A stretch of 64,000 nt of DNA, from positions 6,220,782 to 6,284,781 of the forward strand of contig CM022677.1 of NCBI GenBank assembly GCA_012295275.1. The letters run 5' to 3'. Source of the DNA: Chrysomallon squamiferum (taxonomy: Eukaryota > Mollusca > Gastropoda > Neomphalida > Peltospiridae). The notes beneath the pieces were generated by a model. The model saw only the letters and a program-made list of their open reading frames with translations, made no database searches and had not been told where the DNA came from. Positions 24,001 to 35,099 of this stretch are shown here, in pieces. Made by a program: the position numbers and the translations under genes. Each line of letters starts with the position of its first letter. The first letter of the stretch is position 1.

Positions 24001-25080
24001 ATATAGATTTAACTCCCTTTAACACGAAAACGAATAACCTCGGATAGAGTTATGTCCCCTTTGGTACATTTTTCTTCGTGATTATTCAGGTTAAAACGAA
24101 CATATTCCTATATAGAGTTATCTCCCTTCCACATGGAAACGAATAACCTCTCGGATAGAGTTATGTCCACTTTTTTACATTTTTCTCCTTGATTATTCAG
24201 GTTAAAACGAACATATTCCTATATAGATTTATCTCCCTTTAACATGAAAACGAATAACCTCGGATAGAGTTATGTCCCCTTTGGTACATTTTTCTTCGTG
24301 ATTATTCAGGTTAAAACGAACATATTCCTATATAGAGTTATCTCCCTTTAACATGAAAACGAATAACCTCGGATAGAGTTATGTCCCCTTTGGTACATTT
24401 TTCTTCGTGATTATTCAGGTTAAAACGAACATATTCCTATATAGAGTTATCTCCCTTCCACATGGAAACGAATAACCTCTCGGATAGAGTTATGTCCACT
24501 TTTTTACATTTTTCTCCTTGATTATTCAGGTTAAAACGAACATATTCCTATATAGAGTTATCTCCCTTTAACATGAAAACGAATAACCTCGGATAGAGTT
24601 ATGTCCCCTTTGGTACATTTTTCTTCGTGATTATTCAGGTTAAAACGAACATATTCCTATATAGAGTTATCTCCCTTTAACATGAAAACGAATAACCTCG
24701 GATAGAGTTATGTCCCCTTTGGTACATTTTTCTTCGTGATTATTCAGGTTAAAACGAACATATTCCTATATAGAGTTATCTCCCTTTAACATGAAAACGA
24801 ATAACCTCGGATAGAGTTATGTCCCCTTTGGTACATTTTTCTTCGTGATTATTCAGGTTAAAACGAACATATTCCTATATAGAGTTATCTCCCTTCCACA
24901 TGGAAACGAATAACCTCTCGGATAGAGTTATGTCCACTTTTTTACATTTTTCTCCTTGATTATTCAGGTTAAAACGAACATATTCCTATATAGAGTTATG
25001 TCCCCTTTGTTACATTTTTCTCCTTGATTATTCAGGTTAAAACGAACATATTCCTCTATAGATTTATCTCCCTTTAACAT
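24001..25080. repeat. 109/111-bp satellite array
   Basis: About nine and a half units. Type A (109 bp) reads TATAGAGTTATCTCCCTTTA, ACATGAAAACGAATAACCTC and so on; type B (111 bp) differs by CCACATGG and a CTCTCGG insertion. Unit starts at 24002, 24111, 24222, 24331, 24440 and 24551 give the order A-B-A-A-B-A, then more A units and another B. Each unit holds two copies of the AGAGTTAT-TCCC box. The array runs out of the gap on the left, so its real length is unknown. Confidence 0.95.
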
Positions 25081-25086
25081 GAAAAA

Positions 25087-25257
25087 GATTGTAACAGCAG
25101 AACAATAAAAAAAAAAAAAATAATTTAAGAAATAAAAACGCATGGCCCCTACCCCCCCTGCCCTAGTACCTGACCCTCACAGCTTGTGAAGGTACTGAAA
25201 CAAATTCAAACTTTAATGTTTCTTGTAAGCATGTTCATATGTGTGACATCGTGAGAT
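25087..25257 (+). repeat. Direct repeat, copy 1
   Basis: GATTGTAACAGCAGAACAAT, ACGCATGG, CTGCCCTAGTACC, CAGCTTGTGAAGGTACTGAA and TTTCTTGTAAGCATGTTCAT appear here and again, in order, at 25515-25680. Confidence 0.85.
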
Positions 25258-26120
25258 GTACTCACTAAGCAAAGTGGAAATTATATCGATTAGAGTTATC
25301 TCCCTTACGTGAGATGTACTCACTAAATAAAGTAAAAATTATATCGATTAGAGTTATCTTGAAAAATGAAATAAAAAAGAATAATGATGTAGTTTCTAAT
25401 TTAGATTTCTGTTTCATTTAATTCATTTAGTTAAGTGCTAAAGAAATGCTATTTAATTATTCAGCGAAGTTAAGAAAAAATAATTCTAATAAAAACATTA
25501 TTCACATAATAGAAGATTGTAACAGCAGAACAATAAAACAAAATAGTTTATGAAATAAAAACGCATGGTCTCTGCACCCCTGCCCTAGTACCCCACCCTC
25601 ACACAGCTTGTGAAGGTACTGAACCAAGTTGAAACTATAATGTTTCTTGTAAGCATGTTCATGTGTGTGAGATCGTGGGATTGAATCTCAGCGTTTTTGG
25701 AGACATCAGCAGTACTTTCCGATTCCAGATTCATCTACGAAATATTGTGGAAACATCACTTTCTTTATATATACCCCGTCATGTGTCACCAGAGGTGGGA
25801 GGAGTTTACTCGGCAAAGTAAAGGCTATATTGATTACAGTTTAGTGATATGTGCTCACAAACATAGATTAGAGTTAGGTTCCTTACATGAGATGTACTCA
25901 GTAAACAAATTAAAAATTATATCGATTAGACTTAATTCCCTTTAGTGATATGTGTTCACAAACATAGATTAGAGTTATGTCCCTTATGTGAGATGTACTC
26001 ACTAAGCAAAGTGAAAATTGTATCCATTACAGTTATCTCCCTTACGTGGCATGTACTCACTAAATAAATTAAACATTATATCGATTAGAGTTATCTCCCT
26101 TTAGTGATATGTGCTCGCAA
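25240..26120. repeat. Scattered GAGTTATCTCCCTT boxes with GAGATGTACTCACTAA
   Basis: The pair 'GATTAGAGTTAT(C/G)TCCCTT' and 'GAGATGTACTCACTAA' alternates about six times with degenerate spacers. The box is shared with the adjacent 109/111-bp satellite and, in weaker form, with 43393-43410 and 63013-63030. No protein frame. Confidence 0.75.
25515..25690 (+). repeat. Direct repeat, copy 2, possible tRNA-derived end
   Basis: Second copy of the 25087 repeat. It ends in GAGATCGTGGGATTGAATCTC, which loosely resembles a pol III B box (GGTTCGANTCC), so a SINE origin is possible. There is no clear A box or poly-A tail, so I leave it as a repeat. Confidence 0.5.
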
Positions 26121-26261
26121 CTTTAGCCTTACGTGAGATGTACTCACTAAGCTTACTACGCTAATTATCCATATGGGATAAATGGAACCTCGAAAAATGC
26201 CGAGATTCGATCGTTTTAAAGTTTCAACTTGGTTCTGTACCTTCACAATCTGTCTGAGGGG

Positions 26262-26465
26262 GGGCACAGACAGTCGGTGTGCAGGGGGCGGAGAGATAAA
26301 AATGGGTGAGAACACTTTCCCCTGGCAGACAGCCCGTGCTTCCGGGGTAAGGCGGGAGGGCATGTGTTCAACTCACCTTTTCTGTCCGGGACCCTAAGCT
26401 CACCCGTTTTTATCCTATCCAGCCCCTGTCCTAGTCACCCACACACCGACTGTCTGTCCTGCATA
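26262..26465. repeat. GC-rich inverted repeat, possible foldback or MITE
   Basis: GACAGTCGGTGTG (about 26268-26281) pairs with CACACCGACTGTC (about 26441-26454), and GATAAAAATGGGTGAG (26295-26310) pairs with CTCACCCGTTTTTATC (26399-26414). The nested order of arms fits a hairpin with a loop near 90 bases. The segment is far richer in GC than its surroundings. Confidence 0.7.
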
Positions 26466-26469
26466 TGGA

Positions 26470-27090
26470 TGGAGCTACTGATAAACACAAGCTGAACTTT
26501 GTACAGGCACTAGGGGCTTTTAAGATTAAACTGGTAATTAAATATTAAAAAAAGTAACATTGTTTTTGTTTACTGACTGAAAATATAGAAACTTATCTAG
26601 TGATCATATATTGCAATTACTGATAGTGACTTCAGGATCTATCTGATCTATCTATCTATCCGTCATACACATACATACACATGCACGCATGCGCTTACAC
26701 ACTGTCTGATAGAGGTAAACTTCTGAAAATCGACTGAATATTGACGAGTATAAAAAAAATATATATAAACCAATGATGTGTTTTTACATTGGTGTGTGTT
26801 GGTGCACACATTTGCATACAAAAACACACACACACAACAAACACATAAATTAACCTATGCATTTCTTTATTTATTTTTTTATTTGTTTTTCATCCATTTT
26901 CCAATCCAGTGCCTCCTTCAAGCATTATTAGAGATTTTAAAAATGATTTTTGTAATATGATTTTAAATAATTACATATATTTATCTTGTCAATCAATTTA
27001 TATTTGTTTACACAGTTTACACAAATACTTTGAGGTGTAAATAATGTTTATCAATATTCTGCTTTATAACATGATTAGTATAACATTAAT
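26470..27090. other. Non-coding stretch
   Basis: Short CTAT and ACAC repeats only; no supported gene. Confidence 0.6.
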
Positions 27091-27091
27091 T

Positions 27092-27546
27092 CAGTGATTC
27101 TCAACCAGTGTGCCACGAGATCTTCCTATGTGTGCCGCAAAATTTTGAACGGCACACTAAGAAAATGCGAAAAACCACGTGATCCCAAAATAAAACAAAC
27201 AGTAGAATGCAAGGTAAAAACGAAAATCTTCTCACTTCAACAGACAAGTTAGTTGCCCTCAAAAAGAAAATAGTGATTTGGGAAAAAAAGAGCAATCACT
27301 GTCAACCTTTATATGTTCCCTTTATTGCGTTCTACCTGCATTAGAGAAGTGATCCCTATTGTGTTTACTCATCTGACAGCCCTGGACGAAAGCATCAACA
27401 ATAAATTTCCGTCATTAAAGAGAGAAAAGTATGATTGGATTAGAGATCCTTTCATAAATCATTCTTCCAACATTGAACTTGAGAAGAATTGGCCGCACTT
27501 TCTAATGACCTTAAAATTAAAACATTTAATATTCAAGCGCAATTAA
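27092..27546 (+). mobile_element. hAT transposon remnant (ZBED5/SCAND3-like transposase end)
   Basis: At 27092 the sequence CAGTGATTCTCAACCAGTGT followed by GCCACGAGATC looks like a hAT terminal end (CAGNGRTTCTCAA). About 220 bases later an open frame (27313-27546) reads HLTALDESINNKFPSLKREK and then YDWIRDPF, the conserved F-P-S-L...Y-D-W-(I/V)-R-(D/N)-P-F stretch of the ZBED5/FAM200/SCAND3 family of hAT-derived proteins. Most of the transposase is missing, so this is an internally deleted relic. I did not find the other terminal repeat. Confidence 0.75.
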
Positions 27547-27589
27547 AGAATATTTAATTCATTTTTAATATATTTAAGGATTTCTCTTA

Positions 27590-27635
27590 AAAAAAAAAAA
27601 AAAAAAACAACAAACAACAAAAAAAAAAAAAAACA
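27590..27635. repeat. Poly-A tract
   Basis: Two A runs separated by CAACAAACAAC, just after the hAT fragment. Confidence 0.9.
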
Positions 27636-27769
27636 TTCAGTTGTTAATGATTTAGTGGAAATTTATGGCTAATGAATTACATTAGGTATATTGATAACCA
27701 CAACAGTAAAGCATTAAACAGCACATTTCAAAAGTTATAATGCATGTTTTATATTCCATTTATATATCA

Positions 27770-28995
27770 GTAGTATGGTTGAAATAACAGTGACAGATAA
27801 GTAGTAATATCAGTAGTATGGTTGAAATAACAGTGACAGATTAGTAGTAATATCAGTAGTATGGCTGAAATATTAGTAATATTAATGACAGATTAGTAGT
27901 AATAGCAGTAGTATGGCTGAAATAACAGTGGTAGATTAGTAGTAATAGTCAGTAGTATGGCTGAAATAACAGTGACAGATTAGTAGTAATATCAGTAGTA
28001 TGGCTGAAATAACAGTAATAACAATAGTAGTGGCTGAAATAACAGTGACAGATTAGTAGTAATAGCAGTAGTAATAGCAGTAGTAATAGCAGTGAAATGG
28101 CTGAAATAACAGTGGTATTAGTAGTAATATAGCAGTAGTATGGCTGAAATAACAGTGGTAGATTAGTAATAATAGCGTAGTATGGCTGAAGTAACTGATA
28201 GATTAGTAACAATAGCGTAGTATGGCTGAAATAACAGTGGTAGATTAGTAGTAATAGCGTATGGCTGACTGTGACAGATTAGTAATAGCGTAGCTGATGG
28301 CTGAAATAACTGACAGATTAGTAATAATAGCGTAGTATGGCTGAAATAACTGATAGATTAGTAATAATAGCGTAAGTAACTGACATGGCTGATAGCGTAA
28401 CTGTACTGACAGATAGTAATAATAGCAGTATGGCTGTAATTGCTGAAGTAAAAGTGATTAGTAAAAGTGATTAGTAGTAATATCAGTAGTATCGCTGAAT
28501 AACAATGGTAGATTAGTAACAATAGCAGTAGTATCGCTGAAGTAACAGTGACAAATTAGTAGTAATAGCAGTAATATTGCTGAAGTAACAGTGACAGATT
28601 AGCAGTAATATCGATAGTATATCACTGAAGTAACAGTGACATATCAGTAGTATCACTAAAGTAAGTAGTGATAATAGTAGTATCGCTGAAGTAACACTTG
28701 TAGATTAGTAGTAATATGAGTAGTATCACTGATGTAATACAGGCAGATTAGTAGTAATAACAATAGTATTCACGCAGTAACAGTGACAGATTAGTAGTAA
28801 TATCAAAAGTATCGATGAAGTAACTGACAGATTAATAGTAATAGAAGTAGTATTGCTGAAGTAACAGTGACACATTAGTAGTACCAGAAGTAGTATTGCT
28901 GAAGTAACAGTGAGAGATTAGTAGTAATGGCGATAGTATCGATAAAGAAATGGCGGCAGATTAGTAGAAATAGCAGTAAATTAGTGGTAATATCA
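27770..28995. repeat. Degenerate ~40-bp minisatellite
   Basis: About thirty diverged copies of a unit near GATTAGTAGTAATAGCAGTA followed by GTATGGCTGAAATAACAGTG. Copies drift from left to right (GGCTGAAATAAC becomes CGCTGAAGTAAC). ORFs on the minus strand are translations of this repeat. Confidence 0.9.
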
Positions 28996-29099
28996 GTAAT
29001 AATAACAGTAATTTCAATACTGGATATGCACTGTAGGAAAGTAAGAATCGTAAAATGCGAAAAAGAATAATAAACACCAAGCCTTGAAGGACAACACAG

Positions 29100-29430
29100 G
29101 TACAACAGCAGCGTCTCCAACGTTAACACTAATAATAAAGATATATTAATAATATATTTTAATACAAGATGCGCACGCTCAGAAATAATAATACTAGGTG
29201 ATAAAAAACAAAGAAGAACAACGAGAAGCACTCTAATAACTACGTTAGGAACTATGCCGGTACGACGGCAACGACGGCGACATTAATAGAAATTACAATA
29301 ATACAATTTAACACTCAGAAAGTAATGACTAATAAAAAGCGCAAAACAATAATGAGAATTACAGCAACAAAGCTAGGAACAAGGACAGCAACTATGGTGA
29401 TATTAATAGAAATAGTAATAATACATTTTA
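29100..29430. repeat. GACGGCAACGAC tandem repeat, second locus
   Basis: Two to three copies of the unit seen at 21640-22080, with GCCGGTACGACGGCAACGAC and the CGCTCAGAAA end. It follows directly on the 40-bp minisatellite. Confidence 0.75.
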
Positions 29431-29940
29431 GTATAGGATTTGAACGCAAGAAAAGTTGTTTGTAATTTTCATTACAGTTTATTAATCTTGAACTCGGTAG
29501 TCTCAGAAAATCAGTGCTGTGTTGGTTAAACAAGTGCACATATCCCTTTTCATAGAACATGATTATTGTGAACACTCGTGTGAAAACAACTGTGATTTCT
29601 TCAAGTGAGGATAATGTAAATTCTCTTAACCCACTTGATCGCTGACTGTAAATCATAAAACAAAAGACCTGAATTGATATAAGGAACATGTTTTTATTAG
29701 TTTGCGTACATTTCAATACAAATATTGAGTCCTTTTTCACATTCGCAGTTTTCAAAAGGCACTTTACTTACACATTCATATTCACAAAATAAATTTAAAT
29801 AAGATACGGTTACATTTTTATAGAGATAGATATGGACACACAGACAGACACACGCACACACGCACATAATCACTTGCAGAAAATAATGAAATATATTTCA
29901 TGTTCTGAAGAGTTTACAAAATAGAACCGTTAATTAGAAG
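29430..29940. other. Non-coding stretch with one long minus ORF
   Basis: The minus ORF at 29315-29755 has 146 codons but runs into the repeat on its left, has no splice sites at sensible positions and no recognisable motif. I do not call it a gene. An ACAC-type run follows near 29838-29865. Confidence 0.45.
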
Positions 29941-30760
29941 GTAAGTACGTGGCTACATAGTAGCAAATAAAACGTTTAAGACAAATATATTCAGATATAA
30001 TTAAATATATTTTGAAACAATTAAGTATATTTTGATATGATTAAGTATATTTTGATATAATTAAATATATGTTGATATGATTAAATATATTTTAATATGT
30101 TTAAATAATTTTCATATGATTAAATATAAAAATGTCCATCTGAATCAAATAACATCTTTAAAAAATCCAACTATTTATTTTGGGACCTTTCCTCCTATGT
30201 GATAATGTGTTTTATTAACATGACATTCCGCGACACAAGTTACATCTCTCTCTCTAGATGAAATTACATAATTAATCTAAAATTCAGCTAGTATTTATCA
30301 AATTATGTAATTAAGAATATATCATTAATTTTTCTTAAACACATCTAAAAGTAAGTTAATAATCGAGAATGAAATTCCATATTTATTCTATAATATAACC
30401 GATAATCTCTAATTAATATAATGTTAAAATGCCATATAAATAATAGAGACATGATAAAACAAGGGTCTTATTTTTGGGATAATATTATCAGTGCAAATAG
30501 CGATATTCTTTAGTTAACTGTGGTTTTGATAAAAGTTCACGATTACTCATATAATTACATTATAAATAAATCATTATTATCATTATTATATACTTTTTTA
30601 AAAAGAAGTATTTAGTTTTTATCTCGACAGAAACAATACACTAAGAATAAATCTGATCTATCTGATAAATTTACGAGGCCTAATAAAAAATGCGAAGTAA
30701 TTTTTATATTCCGTTTTCAGAACAGTTCTAATGAAACTAAGAGAATAGCGTCAAACATAT
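29941..30760 (+). repeat. Partial duplicate of window start (1-690)
   Basis: 29941-29995 resembles 1-60, the TTTTGATAT array at 29985-30125 matches 325-500, and 30668-30757 matches 594-690. Same orientation. It may be the left edge of another duplicated unit whose remainder is absent here. Confidence 0.7.
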
Positions 30761-30945
30761 AGGAAGAGTGCGCTTTTAGAGAAAAATAAAAAATAAAAAT
30801 ATTAAGGTGTTATTACTGTTGTTGTTGTTGTTAAACAAAAGAAATATTGGAAGGTGTTCACTTCCAAGACAAAATAAAAAATAAAAGGTAGATCATTAGC
30901 ATCCTCATAAAAATGTTTTAGACAGTCTACATGATTTATTTTAAT

Positions 30946-30996
<51 letters not shown>

Positions 30997-31433
30997 GAAT
31001 ACATTAATTAAATAATAATCTTCATCGATATTGCCTATATTACCACTAAAAGTATATATATATATATATATATATCACACTCCACGTTCACACACAGGTA
31101 CCTGCATTGTCACGAGATATATATATAATAAAAAAAAAATATTGCATCTTTGCGAAGGGGGACAACTGTAACAGAACATTTGATACAAGGTCATTCACAA
31201 GGTGATGTCTCGCCACATTTGACAGACTGAGCTAGTCCTGTACATGATTCAAAGTGGGACGAATGCACCCAGGTCCCTGTCCCCTACTTCATCATCACAG
31301 AATTTCAGAGAATGGATACTAGAGACTAGTGATAATGTGAACCAACTGTCTGGTGTCAAGTGATGTGTCAGGCCTGTGTTAGAATGTTTTGAGAAACCTC
31401 TCAACAGTGGCAGGGTATGTTCTTTTATTAATT

Positions 31434-31475
<42 letters not shown>

Positions 31476-31650
31476 CATTTGTATATGACTGTTTGTGTGA
31501 GAGAGACATATTGCATGAATGATAATCAGCAAACAAAAATGCATTTATCAGACAAAAGTTGATTAAAAAAAAAAAAAAAAAAAAAAAGTTTCATGTTCAT
31601 GTTGGAATAGCTAAAATCTTTGTTTACCAATTAATGATAAATCTTTTATA
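30760..31650. other. Non-coding stretch with simple repeats
   Basis: AAT run 30949-30993, TA run 31053-31074, GT run 31437-31473 and poly-A near 31565-31588. A mid-GC part at 31140-31430 has no motif that I recognise; the minus ORF there runs through the GT repeat. Confidence 0.55.
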
Positions 31651-31653
31651 CAG

Positions 31654-31754
31654 GTAATTGCTGTATTATTCAGCTGCTGTCTAGAAAGGGAATTTATGTC
31701 ATGGAGAAGGATGAATCAGATGTACAGACACTGCAGACTGCACAGTTCCAAGTT
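31654..31754 (+). CDS. LRR gene, exon 1 seen
   Basis: Acceptor TTTATACAG|, donor AAGTT|gtaagt. Two frames are open. The one whose phase fits the next exon reads VIAVLFSCCLEREFMSW and ends HSSKL. The other reads LLSRKGIYVMEKDESDVQTL, which looks more protein-like but gives a stop at the junction with the next exon. Assignment to the LRR gene rests on strand, spacing and phase fit. It is not the true first exon, since it has an acceptor. Confidence 0.5.
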
Positions 31755-32482
31755 GTAAGTTTTTATCTTATTTTTATTTCTTAGAAAAAGTGAAATCAAT
31801 TTTATAGTAACAACTCTTTACTGATCGTAAAATACCATAATAATAATCATTTATTTGCTATTGTTTTTTTAATTAATTAAATTAATACCATTATCATCAT
31901 TGTCATTATAATGATTATACAAAGTATATAAAAAAATATCCCGCACCCCTTTGTGTCTGAATAATCCAGTAACTGGTACCAGTACAATTTAAATTTTAAT
32001 AATAACAGAAACATTAGCTATTTATTTATAACAGTTTATTATTTTTATATTTTTTTTATGTTGCTATTAAGAGTTTTGAAAAAATGAATTAAAGAATCAA
32101 TTGACCATCTCTGCTTACTGTTGTTCAGAATTGACAAATACTCTTTGGGATTTGAAGTTTTTAGTATTTTCATTTTTTGTTTAATAGATGTTCTATATTC
32201 CCTAACAGCTCTATTTAGTGGCCAAACAAACCCAAAAAATAATGAAGGTGTAAACTTGTATTGTCAATATGTTTGTTTTCTGAAAATTATTATTATTAGT
32301 GATTTTTTAGAACCAGTATTATTCTGATAACTTGTTTGTGTCTTTTAAATAGTTACCAATGATTTGGATAAATATTTGTATTTATATTCACTTAATATTT
32401 TCTATTAATTTCAAGGTCTGCCCTCTTTGTTTATATATATATATAATTTTTTTCTTTCTATTTTTCTTTTTTATTTCCACAG

Positions 32483-32649
32483 ATGTGAAAAAGAAACAGC
32501 AGTTGGCAACAACAACACCAGTAAAACCATTAGACTGAGACAAACTGACACCACCACACCAACCACTGAAAACTCAAACTCAAACTGCGCCAAGAAACAT
32601 CCAGACACACTAGAAAAGAAACCACAAACGCCACCACCCATTGCCAGAG
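32483..32649 (+). CDS. LRR gene, low-complexity linker exon
   Basis: Acceptor TTTATTTCCACAG|, donor CCAGAG|gtattt. The frame reads CEKETAVGNNNTSKTIRLRQ, then a Thr/Asn/Ser-rich part and KKPQTPPPIAR. This is a disordered linker with a proline cluster. Acceptor phase 2 fits the preceding exon and donor phase 1 fits the next, which argues that the gene model is right even though the sequence is not conserved-looking. Confidence 0.55.
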
Positions 32650-32757
32650 GTATTTTGGTAAAAAATAATGTCTAAGAAAGAAAGGGAACAGAAAATGTTT
32701 GATCATGTGATTCAATGACTAATCTTCTTGTGAAACTGGAGTTTTTGTTGAAAGCAG

Positions 32758-32840
32758 CCAGACCAAGACTTAAACTGCCACAAGCTTTAACACCAACATT
32801 TCCACTTAGTCACATTTTAAAACCTTTAAAAAATATTCAG
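32758..32840 (+). CDS. LRR gene, exon leading into the first LRR
   Basis: Acceptor GTTGAAAGCAG|, donor ATATTCAG|gtaaat. It reads ARPRLKLPQALTPTFPLSH and then ILKPLKNIQ, which joins in phase 0 to VLNLSGN of the next exon. That junction makes a proper LRR (IQVLNLSGN). The intron before it is only about 108 bases. An open frame extends a little further left, but two in-frame stops (TAA at 32673, TGA at 32700) exclude one continuous exon with 32483-32649. Confidence 0.6.
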
Positions 32841-33534
32841 GTAAATATGTCTGTAAATATGTCTTAGTCTATCTGTCTGTTTCTCTTTCTGCCTACCTCC
32901 CTATTTATTTATTTTATTTCTATCTCTGCTTTTCAGTTTGTCTGTATTTCTTTCCTAGAAAATGTACAGATAAATATGTTTATCTTTCTTACTTATCTGT
33001 TTTTCTGTCTCTATCTTTATGTATCATTTCTTATTTGTTCCTAATAATCATGTTTTTAGTTTTCTTTCTTTTTTCTTCCTTTCTTTTTTTTATGTTTTTT
33101 TAAAGTTATTTTGAAAGTTGTAATATTTTGAAGTATGACAAAGAAAGAAAATATTATCTTTCTGTAAGTTCTCTTTTGTTAGTTCTGAACATAAATAGCT
33201 TTAGAATCAGTAATTTAAATAATTTTAAATTTATTTATAGTTTTAATTTATAAAAATGCTCTTAAAACAAGTTTTAGTAGAAAGTTGATTATTTTTAGTT
33301 TATTTATTTTTATTTAATTATTAATCTTTCTGACTATCTTCTGTCTATCTATTTGATGTATGTATCTATCTATTTATCATTTATTTATTTTCTTATTATT
33401 TTTAATTTATTTAAAATATAATCATACTGAATTACATAATATTCACATTAATTATTAACCTTTTCATTATTTTATGTAAAATTACAACCTACTGAATAAT
33501 TTAGTGTTGTGTATTTTCATTATTTTTTAACTAG

Positions 33535-33658
33535 GTTTTAAATTTATCAGGAAACAGTTCTGGACCTGAGGCTTTCCAAGCTGTGTTTTTGGCAATGTGT
33601 TCTAACACAACAGTGATCTTCCTTAGCCTCAACATAACAGACACTGAGAGTGCTGTGA
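33535..33658 (+). CDS. LRR gene, RNI-type LRR exon
   Basis: Acceptor TAACTAG|. It reads VLNLSGNSSGPEAFQAVFLA and then MCSNTTVIFLSLNITDTESA, with the L-x-x-L-x-L-(S)-x-N pattern and Ala-rich helix of ribonuclease-inhibitor-type LRRs. Two donors are possible: after GCT (phase 0) or after GTGA (phase 1, |gtaatc). Only the second fits the next exon. The corresponding exon near 14.1-14.24 kb is a broken copy. Confidence 0.7.
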
Positions 33659-33689
33659 GTAATCTTAATTATAACTGTTATAAAATCTT

Positions 33690-33690
33690 T

Positions 33691-33726
<36 letters not shown>

Positions 33727-34085
33727 CATAATGACAACAATATTACAGACTATTACTACTACTACTGTTGCTTTCCTAATACTAGAAACTATTACCACTA
33801 TTACTACAACTAGTACTGTTACTACTAATACTACAATTATTACCACTATTACTGCTACTAGTACGATTACCACTAATACTACAACTACTACCATTGTTAC
33901 TACTCTATTATTAATACTTCAATTATTACTACTCCTGGTACTATTAGCACTAATACTACAACTACAAATTCTGCTGCTACTGTTACTAATATAATTACTA
34001 CTACTACTACTACTACTACTACTGCTGCTACTGCTTCTACTAGTTCTACTACTGGTATTACTACATCTGCTGTTACTACTGTTAA
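33690..34085. repeat. AAT run and degenerate ACT triplet array (intron)
   Basis: AAT repeat 33693-33726, then about 300 bases of ACT/ATT/GCT triplets. Both strands give long repeat-derived ORFs (poly-Thr, poly-Val), which I reject as genes. Confidence 0.85.
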
Positions 34086-34152
34086 AACATTATGATGTCC
34101 TCTACTAACTACATTTTAATAATAAATAAATGTTAACAATTTGTATTAACAG

Positions 34153-34323
34153 TTTTTACTGCTAATATACACAACCTGAGTGTTTTGTTTCTAGCACTGT
34201 GTAGTCAAAATGTTGTTGGTAAACAGGAATATTTGGATGTGTTGAGTAATTCTCTAGGAAATGATTACTTCTCTCACTGTGTCAGTCCAGCTCTTAAAGA
34301 AAACACAAAACTTAAAACTCTCG
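34153..34323 (+). CDS. LRR gene, RNI-type LRR exon
   Basis: Acceptor GTATTAACAG|, donor CTCG|gttttc, phase 1 at both ends. It reads FTANIHNLSVLFLALCSQNV, then YLDVLSNSLGNDYFSHCVSP and ALKENTKLKTL, giving one full LRR and the start of another. Phases fit both neighbours. Confidence 0.7.
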
Positions 34324-34482
34324 GTTTTCTTTTTCTTATTTTTTTAATCATGTCATTTTATTCACTTTTCTTTATCTGCCACTATTTTACTTTTCATAAT
34401 AATTTCTCTATAATTTCAGAGCTACTGATATTTACTGTGATATTACATTTATTTATTTATTTATTTATTTATTTATTTTCAG

Positions 34483-34942
34483 AGCTATGTGTAGGCTCCA
34501 CTGATTTGAAACTCCTCTCATTGACTCTAGTAGAAAACACTGGACTCACAGAACTAGATCTGTCTAGTAATGGATTATCTGATAAAACTGCTCTCACTAA
34601 ACACTGGACTCACAGAACTAGATCTGTCTAGTAATGGATTATCTGATAAAACTGCTCTCACTAAACACTGGACTCACAGAACTAGATCTGTCTAGTAATG
34701 GATTATCTGATAAAACTGCTCTCACTAAACACTGGACTCACAGAACTAGATCTGTCTAGTAATGGATTATCTGATAAAACTGCTCTCACTAAACACTGGA
34801 CTCACAGAACTAGATCTGTCTAGTAATGGATTATCTGATAAAACTGCTCTCACTAAACACTGGACTCACAGAACTAGATCTGACTAGTAATGGATTATCT
34901 GATAAAACTGCTCTCACTAAAGGACTGGCTGCTGCTTTAAGG
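34483..34942 (+). pseudogene. LRR exon disrupted by 64-bp tandem expansion
   Basis: Acceptor TTTATTTTCAG|, donor TTAAGG|gtgaga. It starts ELCVGSTDLKLLSLTLVENT, then GLTELDLSSNGLSDKTALTK, and the last copy runs into GLAAALR. Between them lie extra copies of a 64-bp segment. With one copy the exon is open and phase 0 at its donor, fitting the next exon; with the six copies present the frame is lost at a TAG in the second copy. So this allele of the exon, as assembled, cannot encode the LRR domain. Confidence 0.7.
34535..34918 (+). repeat. Six copies of a 64-bp coding segment
   Basis: Copies start at 34535, 34599, 34663, 34727, 34791 and 34855 and are nearly identical (one T-to-A change in the last). 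Each begins AAACACTGGACTCACAGAAC. Such identity means a very recent expansion or an assembly artefact. Confidence 0.95.
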
Positions 34943-35099
34943 GTGAGAGGAAGTTTCACAACTTAAACAGTTTGCTGTGTTCACATGAAAAGTGTAATAG
35001 TAAATAATGGTGAAAGTGGTACTAGTAGTTGATGATAAACAATTACATTAGTTGTTATAACAACAACATCAACAGTATCTGCATTAACATAATTCATCT

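Noticed and set aside
25640-25690. tRNA gene or SINE head near GGGATTGAATCTC
   Set aside because: Only a B-box-like word is visible; there is no A box at the right distance and no cloverleaf.
29315-29755. 146-codon minus-strand ORF
   Set aside because: It ends inside a tandem repeat, has no motif, and AT-rich DNA of this length can carry such a frame by chance.
31654-31754. Alternative frame LSRKGIYVMEKDESDVQTL as the coding frame
   Set aside because: It looks protein-like, but its phase gives a stop at the next exon; I kept the other frame in the model and note the doubt.
33547-33994. Long poly-Val and poly-Thr ORFs
   Set aside because: They run through AAT and ACT triplet repeats; the real exon here is the LRR exon at 33535-33658.
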